Both the position numbers and the translations under genes were made by a program. The notes beneath the pieces were generated by a model. It was not told the DNA's origin. It ran no database searches and worked only from the letters and a program-made list of their open reading frames with translations. A stretch of DNA of 64,000 nucleotides from Aquibacillus halophilus (GTDB lineage Bacteria; Bacillota; Bacilli; Bacillales; Amphibacillaceae), in the NCBI RefSeq assembly GCF_009649745.1, contig NZ_WJNG01000001.1, positions 186,001 to 250,000 on the forward strand. Direction: 5' to 3'. This document shows positions 37,792-46,385 of this stretch, in pieces. Every line of letters starts with the position of its first letter. Within the stretch, counting starts at the first letter, position 1.

Positions 37792-38269
37792 TGAAAATCT
37801 GACACCTATAATTAGACATATATGATAGCTCCTATTCATGTAAGGTCACCATCTCTACCTGCCAATAATCATAGAAGATTCAAAAATAAAATAAAAATTA
37901 AAACAGGGCATTCAACCCAACCTCACGCCGCTCCACTGACAACAAATGTGTCTAAGGTAAACGAAAGTTTACCCACAGAACAACCGAGTGCCTCCATTGG
38001 TAGTGGTAAGGAGACATCACCAAAATACTCTTGCGTAAATACAAGTCGTAAGACTTGCCAATTATATAAATTAAGCACAATCGTTTAAGTCGCCAGACTT
38101 AAACTTGAACCCACTCATCTAACTCAAGAAAAGCCTAAACAACAACCCATTCAAACCTTTCCTCAACCAATGAATGACATCCAGATAATCAGGAAAGCCG
38201 CAAGGCTTCCCCATTCTGTTTTTCACATTTCACCAAGCTCCGCAAGGATCCAAGGAAACGAGCTTATTC
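37792..38269. other. Non-coding stretch with a series of small hairpins
   Basis: At 38040-38250 four short stem-loops follow each other: CAAGTC-GTAA-GACTTG, AAGTC-GCCA-GACTT, AAGCC-GCAA-GGCTT and CTCC-GCAA-GGA. They lie directly after capD (minus sense). The hairpin nearest to capD may contribute to termination, but it lacks a long T run. Confidence 0.45.
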
Positions 38270-40099
38270 TCAAGACCCCTTCGCCACCAATTCCTGCTCC
38301 GCATAAACAATCCCCATCAGCGCATCCTTCAACTCAACAGCACCATAGCCATTAAATCGTTCAATCAATTCTAGTAGCCTATCAGAATCAACCTCTACAG
38401 TTCGACCAACATAGATTTTCTCATAAACCTCGCCAGGTAGAACCTCTTTTTCATTCAGAAGTTCCTCAAACATCTTTTCACCAGGTCTAATTCCTGCAAA
38501 CTCAATTGAAATCTCATCTTCTGTATAGCCTGACAGTTTGATAAGGTTACGCGCTAAATCTACTATCTTAACCGGCTCACCCATATCAAGGACAAATATT
38601 TCTCCACCCTTAGCAAGTGTTCCTGCTTGAATCACGAGTCGAGAAGCTTCAGGAATTGTCATGAAGTAACGAGTCATATCAGGGTGTGTAACTGTAACTG
38701 GTCCACCCTTTTCAATTTGCTTTTTAAACAACGGAATTACACTACCACGGCTTCCGAGCACATTACCGAATCTTACGGCAACTATTTTCGTTTTGCTGCG
38801 TTGTGCTAGGTCTTGAATAACCATTTCTGCAATCCGTTTTGTCGCCCCCATGACATTTGTTGGGTTAACTGCTTTATCGGTTGATACAAGTACAAAGGTT
38901 TTTACTCCATATGTATCGGCAGCTTCGGCAACATTTTTCGTACCTATTACATTGTTTTTAACCGCTTCATGTGGGTTATACTCCATCAGTGGTACGTGTT
39001 TATGTGCCGCTGCATGATAGACAATCGTAGGTTTATGCTCTTCTACTATGTTAAACACCCGCATGCGGTCCTGTACATCCCCAATTACTGGAACAATCTC
39101 AATCGCTGTTTTTCCGTACTTATCACGGAGTTCCATGTCAATCATATAGATACTATATTCGCCATGGCCAACAAGGATAATTTTACTAGGCGAAAACCTC
39201 ATTAGTTGACGGCATATTTCTGAACCAATCGATCCACCAGCACCAGTTACCATCACTGTATTACCTGTAACGTACTCTGATATCGTAGTAATATCAAGTT
39301 CAACAGTGTCACGCCCAAGTACGTCCTCGACTTCGACATTTTTCAGTGTGTTAACTGAGACTTTACCTGACATAATATCTTCAATTTTCGGAAGCATCTG
39401 TACTTTGGCGTTTGTTTCATTACATTTTGACACTACTGCAGTTAACTCACCATTTTGAAGTGACGGGATAGCAATAACGATATGTTCGATTGTTAGCTCT
39501 TTAACTAACCGAGGAATATCCTTAACACTGCCTGCAACTGGTAAGTTGTATAATTGCATTTTTTGTTTAGATAGATCATCATCTACAAAAGCAATCGGTA
39601 ATAAATCCGCATTTTTTTGTTCATTTTTAAGTTGACGTGCAATCATTGCTCCAGCAGCACCTGCTCCGACGATCAGTGTTCGTTTTTGGTTTAAATCGCT
39701 CGCAATGTAGCGATCCCGAAAGATCCGCCACATAAACCTCGATCCACCTATCAAGATAATGTGGAGCATCCAGGTAACAAGCAAGGCTCTACGGTAAATC
39801 GAAAAATCATTGTATAAGAACTGAACGAATCCTGCTGCCAGTACAGAAAAGGTGATTGCTTTTACAATCGCTACCAGTTCCCCAACACTTGCGTATGCCC
39901 AAACCTTATTGTATAGCTTATAAAGAATAGCAAATAGATGATGAAAGAATAAAAGTGCAATAGCGCTAACTATAATAACATCTACTTGTAGTAATGCAGC
40001 GGTACTTGGATAAGCAACCCATAAGGCTATGAAGATTGCCGAACTAACGATTAGGGAATCAAGAATAACAAGTAATGTGAGCCTCTTTTGATACGTCAT
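38270..40099 (-). CDS. capD: Membrane-bound UDP-GlcNAc 4,6-dehydratase (CapD/PglF type)
   Basis: 609 residues. Four N-terminal membrane helices (about 1-115) precede a Rossmann region (KRTLIVGAGAAGAMIARQL) and the catalytic SDR domain (TVMVTGAGGSIGSEICRQLMRF, VYHAAAHKHVPLMEYNPHEAVKNNVIGT, LVSTDKAVNPTNVMGATKRIAEMV). This is the long CapD/PglF form. It makes UDP-2-acetamido-2,6-dideoxy-4-keto-hexose for CapN/CapM. AAAGGAG ribosome site; galU follows upstream within about 50 bases. Confidence 0.92.
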   Translation of the reverse strand: MTYQKRLTLLVILDSLIVSSAIFIALWVAYPSTAALLQVDVIIVSAIALLFFHHLFAILYKLYNKVWAYASVGELVAIVKAITFSVLAAGFVQFLYNDFSIYRRALLVTWMLHIILIGGSRFMWRIFRDRYIASDLNQKRTLIVGAGAAGAMIARQLKNEQKNADLLPIAFVDDDLSKQKMQLYNLPVAGSVKDIPRLVKELTIEHIVIAIPSLQNGELTAVVSKCNETNAKVQMLPKIEDIMSGKVSVNTLKNVEVEDVLGRDTVELDITTISEYVTGNTVMVTGAGGSIGSEICRQLMRFSPSKIILVGHGEYSIYMIDMELRDKYGKTAIEIVPVIGDVQDRMRVFNIVEEHKPTIVYHAAAHKHVPLMEYNPHEAVKNNVIGTKNVAEAADTYGVKTFVLVSTDKAVNPTNVMGATKRIAEMVIQDLAQRSKTKIVAVRFGNVLGSRGSVIPLFKKQIEKGGPVTVTHPDMTRYFMTIPEASRLVIQAGTLAKGGEIFVLDMGEPVKIVDLARNLIKLSGYTEDEISIEFAGIRPGEKMFEELLNEKEVLPGEVYEKIYVGRTVEVDSDRLLELIERFNGYGAVELKDALMGIVYAEQELVAKGS

Positions 40100-40150
40100 C
40101 TAATGGACTCCTTTCTTGGATTTTCATCTTTTCTTAGTCAGACAAAAAGT

Positions 40151-41029
40151 TTAACCTTTCACTTCCTGTGTTAATAACTCTCTAAGAATCTTTTCTACAT
40201 CTGGTCCTAATTCCTTATCATTTAATGCAAATTCAATTGTAGTTCGAATAAATCCTAACTTCTCACCTACGTCATAGCGTTTACCTTCAAAGTCATAGGC
40301 AAATACACCATGGTCATTGTTCAGCTTTTCGATTGCATCGGTAAGTTGGATTTCTCCACCAGCACCAATATCTTTTGCTTCTAAAAAGTTAAATATTTTT
40401 GGCGAAAGAATATACCTACCCATTATTGCTAGATTAGACGGTGCCGTTCCCTTTTCAGGTTTCTCAACAAGGTGCTTTACCTGGTAACGACGACCTTTCT
40501 GACTGCTTGGATCTACAATGCCGTAGCGATGCGTTTCATCCTCTGGCACTTGCTGAACCCCAATAACTGATCCACCAGTTTCTTCATATTGATTGATCAG
40601 TTGCTTCAAACAAGGTGTTTCTGCTTGGACAATATCATCACCTAATAACACTGCAAATGGTTCATCACCAATAAATTTACGCGCACACCAGACAGCATGA
40701 CCTAAACCAAGAGGCTCTTTTTGCCTAATGTAATGGATTTCAACCTTTGCCGGATGCTTCGCTTTTTCAAGCAGTTCAAACTTCCCTTTTTTTATTAGGT
40801 TATCTTCTAGCTCAAAATTGTTGTCGAAGTGATCCTCAATCGCACGCTTGCCTTTTCCTGTAACAATGATGATATCTTCAATTCCGGAAGCAACTGCTTC
40901 TTCCACTATATACTGAATTGTAGGCTTATCTACAATCGGTAGCATTTCCTTTGGCATTGCCTTCGTTGCTGGTAAAAACCTTGTCCCTAATCCAGCTGCT
41001 GGAATAATTGCTTTTCTTACTTTTTTCAT
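40151..41029 (-). CDS. galU: UTP-glucose-1-phosphate uridylyltransferase
   Basis: 292 residues. [41 protein letters not shown] and [25 protein letters not shown] are the GalU/GtaB signatures. It supplies UDP-glucose for the polysaccharide. GGAGGAAAA ribosome site. Additional galU copies outside the window are likely, since GtaB is normally a housekeeping enzyme. Confidence 0.95.
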   Translation of the reverse strand: MKKVRKAIIPAAGLGTRFLPATKAMPKEMLPIVDKPTIQYIVEEAVASGIEDIIIVTGKGKRAIEDHFDNNFELEDNLIKKGKFELLEKAKHPAKVEIHYIRQKEPLGLGHAVWCARKFIGDEPFAVLLGDDIVQAETPCLKQLINQYEETGGSVIGVQQVPEDETHRYGIVDPSSQKGRRYQVKHLVEKPEKGTAPSNLAIMGRYILSPKIFNFLEAKDIGAGGEIQLTDAIEKLNNDHGVFAYDFEGKRYDVGEKLGFIRTTIEFALNDKELGPDVEKILRELLTQEVKG

Positions 41030-41392
41030 ACTTATTTTCCTCCAGTTTGTTACAAATAGTAAGTAGTCATAATAAATAACTAGTGAAAAGATACAAATAA
41101 GTTTAGTTTATATCTCTTCACTAGTTGTTTAAGGTTCAATTTACTTCCATTTTTCTTCCATATAATTAATCATATAGTACTTTAAACAGATAGTAAATAA
41201 TATTCTGTCAATTTAGCTTGTAAAACAACAACTTTCGCAATCAGTACCCCGGATTGTTCTGAGCCTAAGTTTCTAATGAAGTGCACATTTCACATATAAA
41301 ATTCCCATAAACTCAGTTTAAAAGTGACTCGTGGGACTATGGATGCACTATTAGCCGAAAGGCTTAATTTTAAAAAAAGTGGCCCTCACCCA
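41030..41392. other. Gap between a cpsB gene and galU, with one stem-loop
   Basis: A long stem (AACTAGTGAA-AGATA with TATCT-TTCACTAGTT) at 41081-41131 is the main structure. T residues follow only loosely on the minus strand, so it may be a terminator or a processing signal. No gene is seen. galU could have its own promoter here. Confidence 0.45.
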
Positions 41393-42160
41393 TCAAAACA
41401 ACCCTAAAAACTTCTTCTTCGCTATCCGCTCTGGCACATCCCCAACAACTGTACCTGCATCAATCAAATACTGTGAATTTTCCCTAAAGAAATAAACAAA
41501 TGAGTTTCCATAGTTTTCTTCTATATTTTGATATGCTTCTTGCATACAAAAACCACGAGTCGTGGTGTTGTGTGCATCCGATGCAATAAAATGCGTTAGA
41601 TTGGCTTCAATCAACCGATGTGTAAATTTTTGTATTTTCTTCCCAAATTTACCAGTTACACTCGCAGCTGTAACCTGTGTCAGCGTACCATTCTTAACGA
41701 ATTCATATAATTGGTCTGGGTCTTCTATTAGCTCTTTATTTCGTTCAGGGTGAACAATGATTGGTTTATATCCTTGAACTTGCAAATCAAAAAGGAGTTT
41801 ACTTGTGTAACGAGGAACACTGTTTGAAGGTAGTTCCACAAATAAATATCCACTTGTCTCATTAAGTGGTAGTAGGTGTCCTTGCTCTAAGTCGTTAGTC
41901 ATCTGTCCATTTATTCGTGTTTCTTGACCTGGTAGGACTGTTAAGGGGATGTTTTCTTCTAGCAATCTTTCATTTAACGATTTAACTTGTGATATTATGT
42001 CAGTTTTATAGTTTTCATATCTGCCATTTAAATGATGGGGTGTTGCTATAATCGTATGAATACCTTGAGATACAGCTTCCTTAGCCATGGCTACACTTTC
42101 TTCTGTGTGACTAGCTCCATCATCTAGGTGCGGTAGAATATGACTATGTATATCAATCAT
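41393..42160 (-). CDS. cpsB: Tyrosine-protein phosphatase CpsB/YwqE type (PHP fold)
   Basis: 255 residues with all metal motifs of the CpsB/YwqE PHP phosphatases: MIDIHSHILPHLDDGA, ATPHH, GQETRI, IVHPERN and the final FIASDAHN. It dephosphorylates the tyrosine cluster of the Wze/YwqD kinase and so tunes chain assembly. ATG at 42160 is chosen because AAGGGGG lies nine bases before it; the ATG at 42169 would be too close. Confidence 0.92.
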   Translation of the reverse strand: MIDIHSHILPHLDDGASHTEESVAMAKEAVSQGIHTIIATPHHLNGRYENYKTDIISQVKSLNERLLEENIPLTVLPGQETRINGQMTNDLEQGHLLPLNETSGYLFVELPSNSVPRYTSKLLFDLQVQGYKPIIVHPERNKELIEDPDQLYEFVKNGTLTQVTAASVTGKFGKKIQKFTHRLIEANLTHFIASDAHNTTTRGFCMQEAYQNIEENYGNSFVYFFRENSQYLIDAGTVVGDVPERIAKKKFLGLF

Positions 42161-42284
42161 TTTGAACATCCCCCTTACTTCTCTATTAACAATAGTACTA
42201 GTATAACAGGGTAGTGTTGGAAATAAAATAGCATTAAATGTCGATTTTTGTCGTTTTTAAGAAATTATATAGTAAGAAGGACAC

Positions 42285-42323
42285 AAATAACCAATAAAGC
42301 GTTCTCAGCTTTATTGGTTATTT
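42285..42323 (-). terminator. Strong terminator after the upstream cpsB-like gene
   Basis: A 16-bp perfect stem (AAATAACCAATAAAGC and complement) with a 7-base loop. On the minus strand the 3' arm ends in TTATTTGTG. It starts just after the stop of the second cpsB-like gene. Confidence 0.8.
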
Positions 42324-42330
42324 AGACTCA

Positions 42331-43092
42331 CTATATTATTCCGAAGATTTTGTTCTTTTTAATTCGGTGCGGTTCTTGCCCAATCACCGGATCCCCACTC
42401 TTCAACATTTTAGTATTTTGAATAAAATAATCCATAGTAGCTCTTCCGAATGTTTTATTTATCTCCTTGTAAGCTTCCTTCAAACAGACCATTTCTTTAT
42501 TTTTTGCTGCCGTTGCAACAAAGTGAACTAAATCAGCTTCTATCAGTTGATGACTGAATTTTTGTACTTTTTTGCCAAATTGTCCAACAATACTGCCTGC
42601 CGTAATCGATGCAAACGCCCCATTTTTCACTAAGTTGTAAAGCTGATTCGGACTTTCAATTAATGTTCGATTGCGTTCAGGATGAGCCAAAATTGGCCGA
42701 TATCCTCCCATCTGTAATTCAAATACGAGTTGACTAGCATAACGGGGTACATGATTCGTAGGTAGTTCCAATAAAAGATACCCACTGATTTCATCGAGCG
42801 GAAGCAAGTTACCTTGTTCTAGACTGCTCATCAGCTCCCCATTCATCCGGGTCTCTTGACCTGATAATACGGTCACAGGGATATTTTCTTTAACTAGCCT
42901 TTCGTTAAATGCTTTCACATTTTCAATTACTTCCATTTTAAAATTATGATACCTACCATCCATATGATGAGGAGCTGCAATAATCGTATGGATACCTTGA
43001 TCAGCAGCTGTTCTTGCCATTGCCAAACTTTCCTCCATATGTTTTGCACCATCATCGATCGCTGGTAGTATATGGCTATGTATATCGATCAA
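42331..43092 (-). CDS. CpsB/YwqE-like protein with a degenerate last metal motif
   Basis: About 253 residues, clearly a paralogue of the gene at 41393 (LIDIHSHILPAIDDGA, AAPHHMDGRYHNFK, GQETRM, LAHPERN). The final motif, SDAHN in the paralogue, reads TAAKN here, so the aspartate and histidine ligands are lost. It may be inactive or have changed metal use. TTG at 43092 with AGAGAGGTG upstream is the likely start; the frame is open to 43215. Confidence 0.85.
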   Translation of the reverse strand: MIDIHSHILPAIDDGAKHMEESLAMARTAADQGIHTIIAAPHHMDGRYHNFKMEVIENVKAFNERLVKENIPVTVLSGQETRMNGELMSSLEQGNLLPLDEISGYLLLELPTNHVPRYASQLVFELQMGGYRPILAHPERNRTLIESPNQLYNLVKNGAFASITAGSIVGQFGKKVQKFSHQLIEADLVHFVATAAKNKEMVCLKEAYKEINKTFGRATMDYFIQNTKMLKSGDPVIGQEPHRIKKNKIFGII

Positions 43093-43248
43093 CTTCCCCA
43101 CACCTCTCTGTACGCTATATAGAACAAAAATGTCTAAATAGAGTATAACAAAAGAAATTTGAAGATGTATGGGAGGTTTTGTCGAATGTATTTTTTTACA
43201 ACACTTTATTACCATTTCAATTAAAGGGTCAACTTATAAAAGCAAAAA

Positions 43249-43284
43249 TAGAGATTCCCCTCTTCGCGAGTTGGGGAATCTCTA
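43249..43284 (-). terminator. Terminator after the tyrosine kinase gene
   Basis: TAGAGATTCCCC and its complement form a 12-bp stem around an 11-12 base loop. On the minus strand TTTTTG follows. It lies about 50 bases after the wze stop. Confidence 0.85.
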
Positions 43285-43332
43285 CTAACTTGTCTATATC
43301 AATCCGATCAAATGTTTCCTAGGAAGGAATTC

Positions 43333-44031
43333 CTATTTTGTACCATAATAGTAATAATAATTATCTTTCTTTTGCTCAACATCATTTAAGACAACACCAA
43401 GCAACTTGGCTTTAGCAGATTTTAGAAGGTCTCTTGCCTTTTGAGCTGCTTCATACTCTGTTTGTTTGCTACGAACAACCATTAGTACACCATCACAAAT
43501 GTTAGCTAAGATTGGCGCATCGGTAACTGCTAGAACTGGTGGTGTATCAAATATAATCATATCGTATTGCGCTGATGCATCTCGGATCATTTTTTCCATA
43601 GCCTTCGAACCTAATAACTCCGACGGATTTGGTGGGATTGGCCCACAGGTTAGAATATCTAAGTCTTTTATGTCTGTCGCAATCACTGAATCCACTAAAA
43701 GTCTTTCACCAACAAGTACATTACTCAACCCAATTCGATTATCTGCTCGAAAGGTATAATGAATGGTTGGCTTTCTTAAATCCGCATCAACCAGTAACAC
43801 CTTTTTTCCTTGTTGCGCAAAGACAACAGCTAAATTGGCCGTCACTGATGACTTACCTTCTGAAGGTCCTGCAGAAGTTACGAGCATTGTTTTCAATTCG
43901 CCATCGATATGAGAGAACTGCAGATTAGTCCTTACGGTACGGTATTGTTCCGATATTGGGGAATGAGGGCTTAATTTTGTAATTAGATGCCTGACATTAT
44001 TCTTAAACTGTTTTTTTCTTTTGACCATCAA
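43333..44031 (-). CDS. wze: Capsule tyrosine kinase (CpsD/YwqD/Wze type)
   Basis: 232 residues, the cytoplasmic half of a split bacterial tyrosine kinase. Walker A is SAGPSEGKSSVTANLAV, Walker A' is VLLVDADLRKPTIH and Walker B is IIFDTPPVLAVTDA. The C-terminus ends NYYYYYGTK, the autophosphorylated tyrosine cluster. It needs the membrane activator encoded next upstream, whose frame it overlaps by 29 bases. Confidence 0.93.
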   Translation of the reverse strand: MMVKRKKQFKNNVRHLITKLSPHSPISEQYRTVRTNLQFSHIDGELKTMLVTSAGPSEGKSSVTANLAVVFAQQGKKVLLVDADLRKPTIHYTFRADNRIGLSNVLVGERLLVDSVIATDIKDLDILTCGPIPPNPSELLGSKAMEKMIRDASAQYDMIIFDTPPVLAVTDAPILANICDGVLMVVRSKQTEYEAAQKARDLLKSAKAKLLGVVLNDVEQKKDNYYYYYGTK

Positions 44032-44755
44032 AATCTCCCCTTCCTCTTCGCTTCTTTACCGCTGGATTAAACTGACTAGTTATAATATCATCTTCCTTTA
44101 TATGAGGAATTACTCCAAGTACCGGAAGCTCTAATTTATTTTCTATATCCGTTTGGTTTTTAATTGTATTATCCAGATACTCAAGTAAGAATGCTAAACC
44201 AACACCAACCATTAGCCCTAATACAAGTCCAATAGCGATATTTAAAAGTGGTTTTGGATTGACAGGCTGCGGATTAGCCGGAACAACTGCTTCAGTTAAA
44301 ATATTAACATTATTCACGTTTAGTAGAATTGGCACTTCATCTTGAAAGACTTCAACTGTTGTATTAGCAATCTCCGCTGCCATGCTAGGGTCTGTGTCTG
44401 TGACTGTTACTGTTACAACCTGAGAATTCTGACCACTAGATATTTGGATTGCTTCAGATGATAACGGAGCACCGATTTCCTCGGCAACCACATCTAAAAT
44501 CCTTGGACTTTTTATAATATCGTTATACGTATTTATAAGTTCTAAACTAGTTCGAATATCTGCAGAATTATATTCCATATTTGCTTGGGCATCTTGTTTT
44601 ACTAGAAACTGTGAACTAGCTTCATAGGTTGGCGTTAAGATAAAGAAGCTTACTATAGCACTAATACCAGCAGCACCTACCATGAGCAAGATAATTAGTA
44701 GCAAACGCTTTTTAATTACTTCAAATATTTCCTTCAGTGAAATCGTTTCTTCCAT
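44003..44755 (-). CDS. wzd: Chain-length regulator/kinase activator (CpsC/YwqC/Wzd type)
   Basis: 250 residues. Two membrane helices (about 18-40 and 170-192) frame an extracytoplasmic Wzz domain (TPTYEASSQFLVKQD), and a P-rich motif NPQPVNPKPLLNIAIG precedes the second helix. The cytoplasmic tail activates Wze. ATG at 44755 is chosen (CCGGAGGT eight bases upstream). It is the first structural gene after the riboswitch leader. Confidence 0.93.
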   Translation of the reverse strand: MEETISLKEIFEVIKKRLLLIILLMVGAAGISAIVSFFILTPTYEASSQFLVKQDAQANMEYNSADIRTSLELINTYNDIIKSPRILDVVAEEIGAPLSSEAIQISSGQNSQVVTVTVTDTDPSMAAEIANTTVEVFQDEVPILLNVNNVNILTEAVVPANPQPVNPKPLLNIAIGLVLGLMVGVGLAFLLEYLDNTIKNQTDIENKLELPVLGVIPHIKEDDIITSQFNPAVKKRRGRGDFDGQKKKTV

Positions 44756-45119
44756 GCAAGTACCTCCGGTTGATTTTTTCATTTAAATTAAATTAAGTAA
44801 GTAGTTTAATAGATTTAAATACACAAACGAAATTATATCATAAGTTTACATTGTTTAGGTGACAAATTTCTGGTAATAATCTTTTATTTTAAAATAAAAG
44901 GAGTATCCTTGTTTTAATGATCGACAAGGATACTCCTTTATCTAGCATATTTTACGTTCTCACATATAACTTAGTTGCAAATCAACTTAAACTAACTTAA
45001 AGTTTTCGTTTGGTGATAGGACATTCTGTTTCTTAACCTGCCTTTGATTTCTTCATCAAGACAGCTTGGATAAATAGTTGAGTAATAGTTAAATAGTATT
45101 TGATGTATTAATTTCAACA
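44756..45119. other. Distal part of the capsule-operon leader
   Basis: About 360 bases between the riboswitch terminator and wzd. It contains the hairpin at 44897-44939 and otherwise no recognised gene. It is unusually long for a plain leader. Confidence 0.5.
44897..44939 (-). terminator. Second terminator-like hairpin in the capsule leader
   Basis: A 15-bp perfect stem, AAAGGAGTATCCTTG with its complement, around a 13-base loop. On the minus strand the 3' arm runs into TTTTATTTT. It lies between the riboswitch and wzd, so transcripts must pass it to express the locus. Confidence 0.8.
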
Positions 45120-45156
45120 AAAAAACCTCCAGAAAATAATTTAATCGCACGGAGGT
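45120..45156 (-). terminator. Terminator at the 3' end of the c-di-GMP riboswitch
   Basis: On the minus strand ACCTCC and GGAGGT enclose a loop of about 20 bases and TTTTTTT follows. The 5' arm follows the riboswitch P1 region directly, so it is placed to act as the expression platform. Confidence 0.75.
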
Positions 45157-45255
45157 GTATGTAAGTATTCGGTAACTGGCTAGCTTTGTCTGGAAGACTT
45201 TAGCTCCTATAGTTTTGCGTCCTCACCTTTCAATGAGTTTGCCCTTTCGTACGAT
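45157..45255 (-). promoter_or_regulatory. Cyclic-di-GMP-I (GEMM-I) riboswitch
   Basis: On the minus strand the GEMM-I landmarks occur in order: GGGCAAACTCAT, GAAA tetraloop (CATTGAAAGGTG), GAGGACGCAAA, CTATAGGAGCTAAAG, a short UUCC-capped hairpin (GTC-TTCCA-GAC), CTAGCC and GTTACCGAA. Spacing matches the class-I c-di-GMP aptamer with its tetraloop-receptor arms. The aptamer precedes a terminator and the wzd-wze capsule operon. Whether the ligand turns expression on or off depends on pairing with the terminator and cannot be settled by eye. Confidence 0.9.
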
Positions 45256-45270
45256 TATTCAGTTGTCTTT

Positions 45271-45299
45271 AATATAACACACTTTAATTAGACCATGAA
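45271..45299 (-). promoter_or_regulatory. Putative sigma-A promoter of the capsule operon
   Basis: On the minus strand TTCATG (-35), a 17-base spacer and TATATT (-10) lie about 20 bases before the riboswitch. The -35 is a weak match to TTGACA. Confidence 0.5.
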
Positions 45300-45459
45300 G
45301 CGACAAATTAACTATTTTTAAGACATCACTTAACCACTAATGGTACTTAATAGTTCATCAAATAGGAGTAATTTCTTGCAAATTTATCCTTTATAGGTAA
45401 TTTGTACTAAATCCCTAACACCGATAGCCAGATCTGCTAGGCCCGTACCGGCTATAAAA

Positions 45460-45522
45460 GCGCAATTGGCTAGTGGTTCGGCGCATTTTTTCCGGATTCA
45501 GCGCATTTAACCTTGGCGGAAC
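45460..45522. repeat. GCGCAT repeat cluster, about 21-bp period (copy 1)
   Basis: GCGCAAT, GCGCATTT and GCGCATTT begin at 45460, 45481 and 45501, with a weaker GCGGAAC after them. CCGGATTCA occurs between units. The same core and spacing recur at 56228 and 63490. Confidence 0.7.
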
Positions 45523-45574
45523 AATCCAAATTGTTAAAACCACAACACCGATCTACTTAAACGTTAATACATTC

Positions 45575-46210
45575 CTAGGAAATTAATATTAGTTTCCCTT
45601 TCACAAAATGCTCAGTTAACTCGCTTGCTGCTTTTTCACCATTTCCGGCAAAAATATGATCTACTATTAATAAATGTTCCTCATAAGCAATGTTGATTCT
45701 TGTTTTCTTCTTTTTCATAACGGTAATTGCTATAAAACGAAGCTTATCTCCAATTTGATCGAGTATGTGAATTATTTCTTTGTTATCATATATTTCAGCT
45801 AATGCCCGGTGGAATTCAAAATCTTTAATAGAGAAGTTATAAAAATCATCTTGTTCCATATATAATTTTTGCTGTTCTAGTATTTGTTTAATTCTTGCTT
45901 TTTCATCTTTATCGATTTCTCGTTCAGCCAGTTGTTTTACTACGTATGATTCTAGTGCACTTCTTAAATCGTAAATATTTATTGCCTTTTCAATTGACAT
46001 ACTTTCTACCATAATACCCTGCTTTGGAGACTGCCTTACAAACCCCTCAACTTCAAGTTTCTCCAAAGCTGAACGTATCGGTGTCCTACTCATTTCTAAT
46101 TTCTCAACTAATAATCTTTCCGTCAAAAATTCTCCTGCCTTGAGTTCTCCAGTAAGAATTAAACCTTTTAGTTCCTGATATGCTTTTTCTTTTAGTGTTA
46201 AAGTTTCCAA
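45575..46210 (-). CDS. GntR-family regulator with FCD domain
   Basis: 211 residues. Winged helix at the N-terminus (LKGLILTGELKAGEFLTERLLVEKLEMSRTPIRSALEKLEVEGFV) and an all-helical FCD ligand domain (about 85-205; DFEFHRALAEIYDN holds two conserved residues of the metal/acid site). FCD-type GntR proteins usually repress sugar-acid or organic-acid genes and release DNA on ligand binding. It diverges from the racemase-RuBisCO-like operon and probably controls it and itself. Start is TTG at 46210. Confidence 0.9.
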   Translation of the reverse strand: METLTLKEKAYQELKGLILTGELKAGEFLTERLLVEKLEMSRTPIRSALEKLEVEGFVRQSPKQGIMVESMSIEKAINIYDLRSALESYVVKQLAEREIDKDEKARIKQILEQQKLYMEQDDFYNFSIKDFEFHRALAEIYDNKEIIHILDQIGDKLRFIAITVMKKKKTRINIAYEEHLLIVDHIFAGNGEKAASELTEHFVKGKLILIS

Positions 46211-46237
46211 CTTGTCTCATCCCTTTTCGTTTTCGAC

Positions 46238-46250
46238 TGTATATAATACA
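46238..46250. promoter_or_regulatory. Palindrome upstream of the GntR gene
   Basis: TGTAT-ATA-ATACA is a perfect dyad about 30 bases before the GntR start. It resembles the operator dyads further along and may serve autoregulation. Confidence 0.45.
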
Positions 46251-46286
46251 TTTTTAGCGATTTGCTTCTAAATGTCAATAAACTTA

Positions 46287-46301
46287 TATACAATTCGTAT
46301 A
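46287..46301. promoter_or_regulatory. Operator candidate 1, TATAC-N5-GTATA
   Basis: TATAC-AATTC-GTATA is a perfect 5+5 dyad with a 5-base centre in the divergent control region, upstream of the operon promoter. Confidence 0.6.
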
Positions 46302-46328
46302 CCTAATGTATATTATGTTGGATTTATA

Positions 46329-46357
46329 TTGACACTCACAAAGAAAAGATGTAATAT
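46329..46357 (+). promoter_or_regulatory. Sigma-A promoter of the racemase/RuBisCO-like operon
   Basis: A perfect TTGACA (46329-46334), a 17-base spacer and TAATAT (46352-46357). It lies 90 bases before the first start codon, between the two operator candidates. Confidence 0.8.
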
Positions 46358-46385
46358 TCAAAATAATTAATCAGTATATATATGG

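Noticed and set aside
37822-38088. Open frame on the plus strand as a gene
   Set aside because: No ribosome site, odd composition, and it overlaps the hairpin region; treated as non-coding.
41081-41131. tRNA or small structured RNA gene
   Set aside because: Only a long simple stem is seen; no tRNA arms or known RNA motif.
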